The translations under genes and the position numbers were made by a program. From an uncultured Clostridium sp. (GTDB taxonomy: Bacteria > Bacillota_A > Clostridia > TANB77 > CAG-508), in contig CAOJZU010000022.1 in assembly GCA_948466265.1 (NCBI GenBank), positions 1 through 21,971 of the forward strand: a stretch of 21,971 nt of DNA. The letters run 5' to 3'. The notes below the pieces were generated by a model. The model saw only the letters and a list, made by a program, of their open reading frames with translations, ran no database searches and was not told the DNA's origin. This document shows positions 18,253-21,971 of the stretch, piece after piece. How positions within the stretch are numbered: the stretch's first letter is position 1; every line of letters begins with the position of its first letter.

Positions 18253-18537
18253 CTAAAACTTATTATAGTCTTTATTCCAACTTGATTTTATTTCTTGTTC
18301 TATTTCTGTTAATGTTATATTTTTTTCAAGGTATTCATCTCTGCATTTATCAATACATAAACATATATTTTGTATAGCACAATATGTATAAAATTCAATA
18401 GACTTTTCTTTTGCCAATACAAATGGTTGTTTTAAATAAAAAAGCTCTAGACTTAATGTATTTAAATCTGTTAATTTTTTTAATTCAAATTTATTAACTT
18501 TATTATTTACTGTCTCTAATATTTCTCTATAATCCAC
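18253..18537 (-). CDS. Hypothetical 94-aa protein between two structured repeats
   Basis: A GTG start at 18537 follows AGGAG by about 11 nt. The protein is helical, with a cysteine-containing centre (YCAIQNICLCIDKCRDEY) and an acidic C-terminal helix. No signal peptide or membrane segment is evident. The flanking repeat copies in direct orientation suggest that gene and repeats could move or be regulated together. No family recognised. Confidence 0.55.
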   Translation of the reverse strand: MDYREILETVNNKVNKFELKKLTDLNTLSLELFYLKQPFVLAKEKSIEFYTYCAIQNICLCIDKCRDEYLEKNITLTEIEQEIKSSWNKDYNKF

Positions 18538-18593
18538 TTTCTATCACACTCCTAAATTACTATAGTTCTCTAATCTTATTTAATTATTATTCT

Positions 18594-18704
18594 TTATGAT
18601 AAATTATTTGTATTAGATTAACTTTCAAATTCTTCTTGTATTATATATTAGATGCTTACGTGCATCAATATCCCTATAAATATCTATTTTATTGTTTATT
18701 ATAA
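18594..18704. repeat. Structured repeat, copy 2
   Basis: This 111-nt relative of copy 1 has ends TTATGATAAA/TTTATTATAA (one G-T pair) and a corresponding small hairpin GATGC/GCATC (18651-18666). Paired bases differ from copy 1 while pairing is kept, and about 10 nt is inserted near the 3' side. Confidence 0.65.
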
Positions 18705-18841
18705 CATAAAAATAAATAACACTCAATACAGTTGACAAAATAATATTAATATAACCTTAGTATGTATTTAAAGAACTACTGCAATCTAAAAGTATTATTG
18801 ATATAATAAATAATATTATATCAGGGAGATAAATAAAGAAT

Positions 18842-19156
18842 GAGAATTATTTACTAAAAGATATTATTAATGTTGCAAATAAACTAACAGGAAAACCAAT
18901 ACTAGAAAAACAATCATTAGAAAGAATTATTAGTCCATTAACATTTTACCAGAAAGTTTTGCTAATAATTACCTTTATATGTTGTTTAATCAATTTAATA
19001 AAAGTCTATTGCTTGATATAATACTCCTACTAACAATATTTGTGGGTGGATTTGCATTTCATATATTATGGGAATATCCCATATATAGTCATTCTAATTC
19101 CTATCGCTTCTATATGTAGTCAAAAATATTTTCAATTTTATAAAAATAAAGTATAA
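18842..19156 (+). pseudogene. Decayed multi-pass membrane protein gene fragment
   Basis: Three pieces in different frames make up a C-terminal fragment: KLTGKPILEKQSLERIISPL; then ESFANNYLYMLFNQF leading to LLLTIFVGGFAFHILWE; then IPYIVILIPIASIC to a stop at 19154-19156. The GGF-FH-LWE and ILIPIAS patterns recall the end of clostridial glycosyltransferase-39-like (ArnT-type) membrane proteins. None of the frame changes falls on a CGG, so this is ordinary gene decay, unlike the chromosomal genes. The neighbouring stretch 19157-19420 is very AT-rich and I see no gene in it. Confidence 0.5.
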
Positions 19157-19423
19157 AAAATGTCTTTTGATAATAATGTAAAACAGCTATATTGTGGCAT
19201 ATATCTTTTCAAAATGGTATATAGACGGTCAAAGTTTTTTATCTTACTACAAAAGTACTTCAATAATTTTTTATGTCCGTTATGATTTATATTGATAGTT
19301 GCTTGCTTTTTATTATATTTCTATTTTTCTTTTTTATATACTTTTTTAACTGTTTTATGTATTTATAAATTTATTTAAATATTTTTACCTTTTATTCTTA
19401 TAAAATCAAAAAATATAATAATT

Positions 19424-19452
19424 CGGAGTTACTTAATAATCAAGTAACTCCG
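19424..19452 (-). terminator. Terminator of the secreted-protein gene
   Basis: A perfect 11-bp stem, CGGAGTTACTT/AAGTAACTCCG, has a 7-nt loop and is followed on the minus strand by AATTATTATATTTTTT. It lies 65 nt after the stop at 19517. Confidence 0.8.
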
Positions 19453-19516
19453 AGCATCAGGAGAGTAATTTATTGTTTATGTTTTAAAACTACGAAACTA
19501 AGTATTCAAGTATAAC

Positions 19517-20107
19517 TTAGTTGTAACCTCTTGTCGATACGACCATTTTTACAGACACATCATTGTATGCTGAAATTGAGTCATATTCAAAATGGAATGT
19601 CCGTCCGGTCGCCGCCATGATGTAAAAGTAGTCCGAATTATACGTCTGTTTACCTTGGTGAACATCGCCAGTAGCACCAATCTGACCCATCGAGCCCATC
19701 AGCTTTATCTGCGCTCCAATTGCCGGATTGCTTGCCGATATAAGCGTTGCGCCCCATTTTACGCGCATAACATCATCCGCAACAGACCAATCCTGACCTC
19801 TCATCGTAGATCTAAAAGACGCTGTACCTAATGGAAAGTCGGGCCGATCGTTCGGAATGGTCACGTACAGAGACAACGGATCTGCAGACATATCACATGT
19901 GAGAACATAGATGTCTTCCCCTTCTGCTTCCGTTTCAGTCATTCCTAAAATTTCCAATGCTTCTTCGCGGGACAAATCCGATTCCTCAATCGGTACCAGA
20001 TCCGGAGCCTCGCTCTGCGACTCCTCGGCTGCAAAAGCAACAGACGGAATTGACATTGTCACACACATTACCATTGTCAAAAATAAGCTAAAAAAACGTT
20101 TTTTCAT
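19517..20107 (-). CDS. GC-rich secreted protein of unknown function, recently acquired
   Basis: The 196-aa protein starts at ATG 20107 after AAGGAGG and begins with a clear Sec signal peptide (MKKRFFSLFLTMVMCVTMSI, cleavage near AFA-AEE). A short acidic segment (EESDLSREEALEILG) and a beta-rich C-terminal domain follow, ending VVSTRGYN. Family unknown. Base and codon use differ sharply from every neighbour: GCG, CCG, CTG, TCC and CGC are frequent. Two in-frame CGG codons are present (19844-19846, DRP; 19601-19603, GRT), and the frame stays open across both when they are read as Arg. If this host steps +1 at CGG, the product would end five codons after the first (GPTFH, stop), near residue 93. 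It is therefore probably a recent arrival from a higher-GC donor with standard decoding. Confidence 0.8.
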   Translation of the reverse strand: MKKRFFSLFLTMVMCVTMSIPSVAFAAEESQSEAPDLVPIEESDLSREEALEILGMTETEAEGEDIYVLTCDMSADPLSLYVTIPNDRPDFPLGTASFRSTMRGQDWSVADDVMRVKWGATLISASNPAIGAQIKLMGSMGQIGATGDVHQGKQTYNSDYFYIMAATGRTFHFEYDSISAYNDVSVKMVVSTRGYN

Positions 20108-20338
20108 GAAAAGTCCTCCTTATGATGTTTGTAGCTCTCCTGACTTCTCCATCAAGCTAACTATTCAGTTCGCTCTCTTGGAAAACGCGAAACAAAATTG
20201 CAGTTTTACATCTTATTTTATACCTAGTTTACGTAGATTCAGTAAAATGACAAAAAAAGACAAAAAAACAATAAATTTTTTAATACAATATTTCACTGTT
20301 TAAATTAATTTGAATTTTGTTGCACATTTATAATTCTC

Positions 20339-21047
20339 TTAATCAACAACTTCTATTGATTTTATCTCTAATGAATATGAGCTTACGTCCAAATTTTTAT
20401 ACTTAACTATCACTCTTTTACCGGACTGATTCAACCTGCTGTAAATTACCGATTATCTCTGTTTCATCAGTAATGCTAAACTTCAAAACAAATGGCAGTT
20501 TATAAATTTTATCAGAATATTCATATCTTATATATAATTCATCAGGTTCGTTAGGTAATGAATAGTATTCTGCAACATAGGCTAATGTATTTTCATTTCT
20601 TAATGTCTCTTTCTTCATATCTTCATAATCTTTTGCTTTCAATACGATAATTGGATTATTTTTTGTATCAAAGTAGTCATCTTCAAGCATATTATACGTT
20701 ATCAAATCGCCTTTACAAATTAATATATCCCCATAATGAATATAATTTGTATTATATTCTTCAGATGTGTAATAATCTATACATTTTTGCTGTTTATTTC
20801 TAATTATGGCTCTTGTATATTCTGGCATTTCAATTCCACTTTCGCCAAAGTGTTCACCATTATATATATAAAACCTATTTTCGTTGTCAAGTTCCATCCT
20901 ACCTTGTATTGTTATATCTTTTTTGATGTTTGATATGTTATTTGATTTATTGTTATTCATATTGATAATTATATTAAAAATTATCAATCCAAGTAGTACT
21001 ATTGTTGATAAAATAACACAAATTATGATAATACTTTTTTTCCCCAT
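20339..21047 (-). CDS. Membrane-anchored extracellular hypothetical protein, C-terminus extended by a +1 step at CGG
   Basis: The protein begins MGKKSIIIICVILSTIVLLG, an N-terminal signal anchor without a lipobox cysteine, followed by an asparagine-rich linker (about 30-42) and a beta-rich domain (DITIQGRMELDNENRFYIYN; YIHYGDILICKGDLITYN). In the standard frame it ends SVR-stop, with CGG directly before TAA. Skipping the C at 20423 reads on through GKRVIVKYKNLDVSSYSLEI and KSIEVVD to TAA 20339-20341, 235 aa in total. The added 27 residues alternate like beta strands and match the rest in composition. One other CGG (20449-20451, ATC GGT) is out of frame. Function unknown; no homology proves the extension. 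Confidence 0.65.
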
Positions 21048-21256
21048 ATAAATACATCTCCTTTCTTTAAATTTTTATACTATCTTTATATATACTATAG
21101 TTATTTGTCTATTTCTTTATTTTGTGCCTTTATTATATCTTAAAAATATATTATATGTCAATACAATATATTTTTACTCTTTTACTCTTCAAGCTACTTT
21201 TACTCAATTTTATACTTTTCTTTATATGTAAAAATCAGAATTTATAAATATAAAAT

Positions 21257-21283
21257 AAAAGGTACAGAATCCCTACACCTTTT
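21257..21283 (-). terminator. Terminator after the 21291-21599 gene
   Basis: On the minus strand AAAAGGTGTA pairs with TACCTTTT (one bulged base) and is followed by ATTTTATATTTAT. It begins 8 nt beyond the stop codon of the adjacent gene. Confidence 0.6.
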
Positions 21284-21290
21284 ACCCATT

Positions 21291-21599
21291 TTACATTAGG
21301 CATTGCAATATAAATCTAACAATATCTTTTACTCCTGTTTTATAATACTGTTCATAATATATGCTTTGCTCAATATTACATTTGTCACTGTAATTAGAAA
21401 GCACTTCTACTATTAATTTTAGCTTTTGTTTATCAGTTATATTTACTGTTAATTCTGCCATTAATTTTGCATATGCTTCTTCTCTCTTTTCTTTTGTAGT
21501 TTCTAATTCTTTATTAAAATCGGCTGTCTTTATTACTCCTTTGTCCTCACGATACAACCAAAGAACTTGCAAAGTTTCATCATCTTTTAAATTTTCCAT
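21291..21599 (-). CDS. Small helical protein, DUF6809-like
   Basis: The ATG at 21599 opens 102 codons; GGAGG is about 13 nt upstream. The protein is helical, with a YAKLMAELTVNITDKQKLKL segment and a C-terminal YEQYYKTGVKDIVRFILQCL. The arrangement, a helical hairpin ending in a segment like 'aF..G...g.rli.e.l', is reminiscent of the DUF6809 family of short Firmicute proteins of unknown role; this is by eye. A good promoter lies upstream. It contains no in-frame CGG. Confidence 0.55.
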   Translation of the reverse strand: MENLKDDETLQVLWLYREDKGVIKTADFNKELETTKEKREEAYAKLMAELTVNITDKQKLKLIVEVLSNYSDKCNIEQSIYYEQYYKTGVKDIVRFILQCLM

Positions 21600-21637
21600 A
21601 TCTACACTTTATCCTCCTCTTCCACAGTGTTTGTGTC

Positions 21638-21666
21638 ATGCTAACTCTGTTTATGGATAATGTCAA
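21638..21666 (-). promoter_or_regulatory. Promoter of the 21291-21599 gene
   Basis: On the minus strand TTGACA (plus 21661-21666), a 17-nt spacer and TAGCAT (plus 21638-21643) form a promoter about 40 nt before the start codon. The spacer contains AACAGAG at the same distance from the -35 box as in the recombinase promoter at 12656-12684. Confidence 0.55.
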
Positions 21667-21971
21667 CCTTTTTCACAAAAATTTTAAAAGTTCTTTAAAC
21701 CCTGAATTTTAGAGAGAGCAAAATGGCGTAGTATCCCCTTATGTTCAAAAATAATACACCATTTAATTAATAAACCCCTCATTCCGTCGCTTCGCTGATG
21801 GCAGTCTAGTATGCAGAATCTCTTCTACTGCAGATGCTGTTTTTTAACTTTGTGCATCCTTGCCCACACTTTTTACATCTACATATCCTCTAACAAGTTT
21901 TGCCTCCTGAAACTCTTTTTTTATTGTGAGTATATGTTACAAAATCTCACTTACGCATTTTGTATAAATAG
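21667..21971. other. Right end of the window, no confident gene
   Basis: On the minus strand there are only short open stretches: a 22-codon piece ending GYVDVKSVGKDAQS (stop near 21845), and a 32-codon frame beginning MRGLLIKWCIIFEHKG without a clear ribosome binding site. I cannot assign either. No SpoIVA C-terminal sequence is found here. Confidence 0.4.

Larger units (their letters stand above)
11017..21971. mobile_element. Serine-recombinase element interrupting spoIVA (skin-like), right end outside the window
   Basis: The region begins at the break in spoIVA with two tandem large serine recombinases, followed by small regulatory, membrane and hypothetical genes, mostly on the minus strand. 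The layout, with a recombinase at the edge of a mother-cell sporulation gene and transcribed towards its 5' part, is that of the sigK-interrupting skin elements. No phage structural, packaging or conjugation genes are visible in this part. It is at least 10.9 kb long. The SpoIVA C-terminal coding region was not found, so either the element extends further or the remaining part of spoIVA is lost. Confidence 0.75.

Noticed and set aside
18842..19156. Further CGG-type recoding in the membrane-protein fragment
   Set aside because: Its frame changes occur without CGG and with in-frame stops, as expected for ordinary decay.
11017..21971. Full prophage or conjugative element
   Set aside because: No structural, packaging, relaxase or type IV secretion genes are visible in this part; the missing right part could change this.

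Overview
The window looks like a chromosomal segment of an AT-rich, endospore-forming Clostridia-type Firmicute. The grounds are Spo0A and SpoIVA, strong AGGAGG-type ribosome binding sites, AGA/GGA-dominated codon use and many short clostridial genes. No rRNA or tRNA gene and no CRISPR array was seen.

Left part (1-9655), mostly minus strand: pyrB-miaB-mutS-ispG form a tight cluster; a small plus-strand gene (6292-6756) converges on spo0A across a bidirectional terminator; then come a YigZ/IMPACT-family gene and an HI0933-type flavoprotein with overlapping ends. Six of these genes appear broken by frameshifts, but the breaks are not random. Every break falls on an in-frame CGG codon, and in every case skipping the C (reading CGGN as one glycine) restores the conserved protein and its family-typical length: ispG 4 sites, mutS 8, miaB 1, spo0A 2, yigZ 1, HI0933 protein 4. 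Two mobile-element genes behave the same way. I found no in-frame CGG read as Arg in any host-like gene, while at least 16 CGG trinucleotides that lie out of frame need no correction. The simplest reading is that translation in this organism handles CGG by a +1 step, i.e. CGGN acts as a four-base glycine codon or CGG is an unassigned codon that is skipped. This is the main finding.

Middle and right part (9812-21971): spoIVA, with a likely sigma-E promoter, runs intact for about 402 codons and then stops matching the family at about 11017, where two tandem large serine recombinases on the opposite strand begin. This resembles the skin element that splits sigK in Bacillus: an element of at least 10.9 kb inserted in a mother-cell sporulation gene and presumably excised to rebuild it. 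The 3' end of spoIVA and the second attachment site are not in the window. Element cargo includes a small sigma-like factor with an HTH_16-type partner, a divergent XRE-type regulator with a possible operator, a Spo0A-like protein, small membrane and hypothetical genes, two copies of a roughly 100-nt structured repeat, a decayed membrane-protein gene, and one GC-rich secreted-protein gene that looks recently acquired and is the only gene with CGG apparently used as arginine.

How it fits together: Spo0A (whose last helix needs two CGG steps) starts sporulation; SpoIVA builds the spore coat base but is split by the element; the recombinases and perhaps the element's Spo0A-like protein would link element excision to sporulation.
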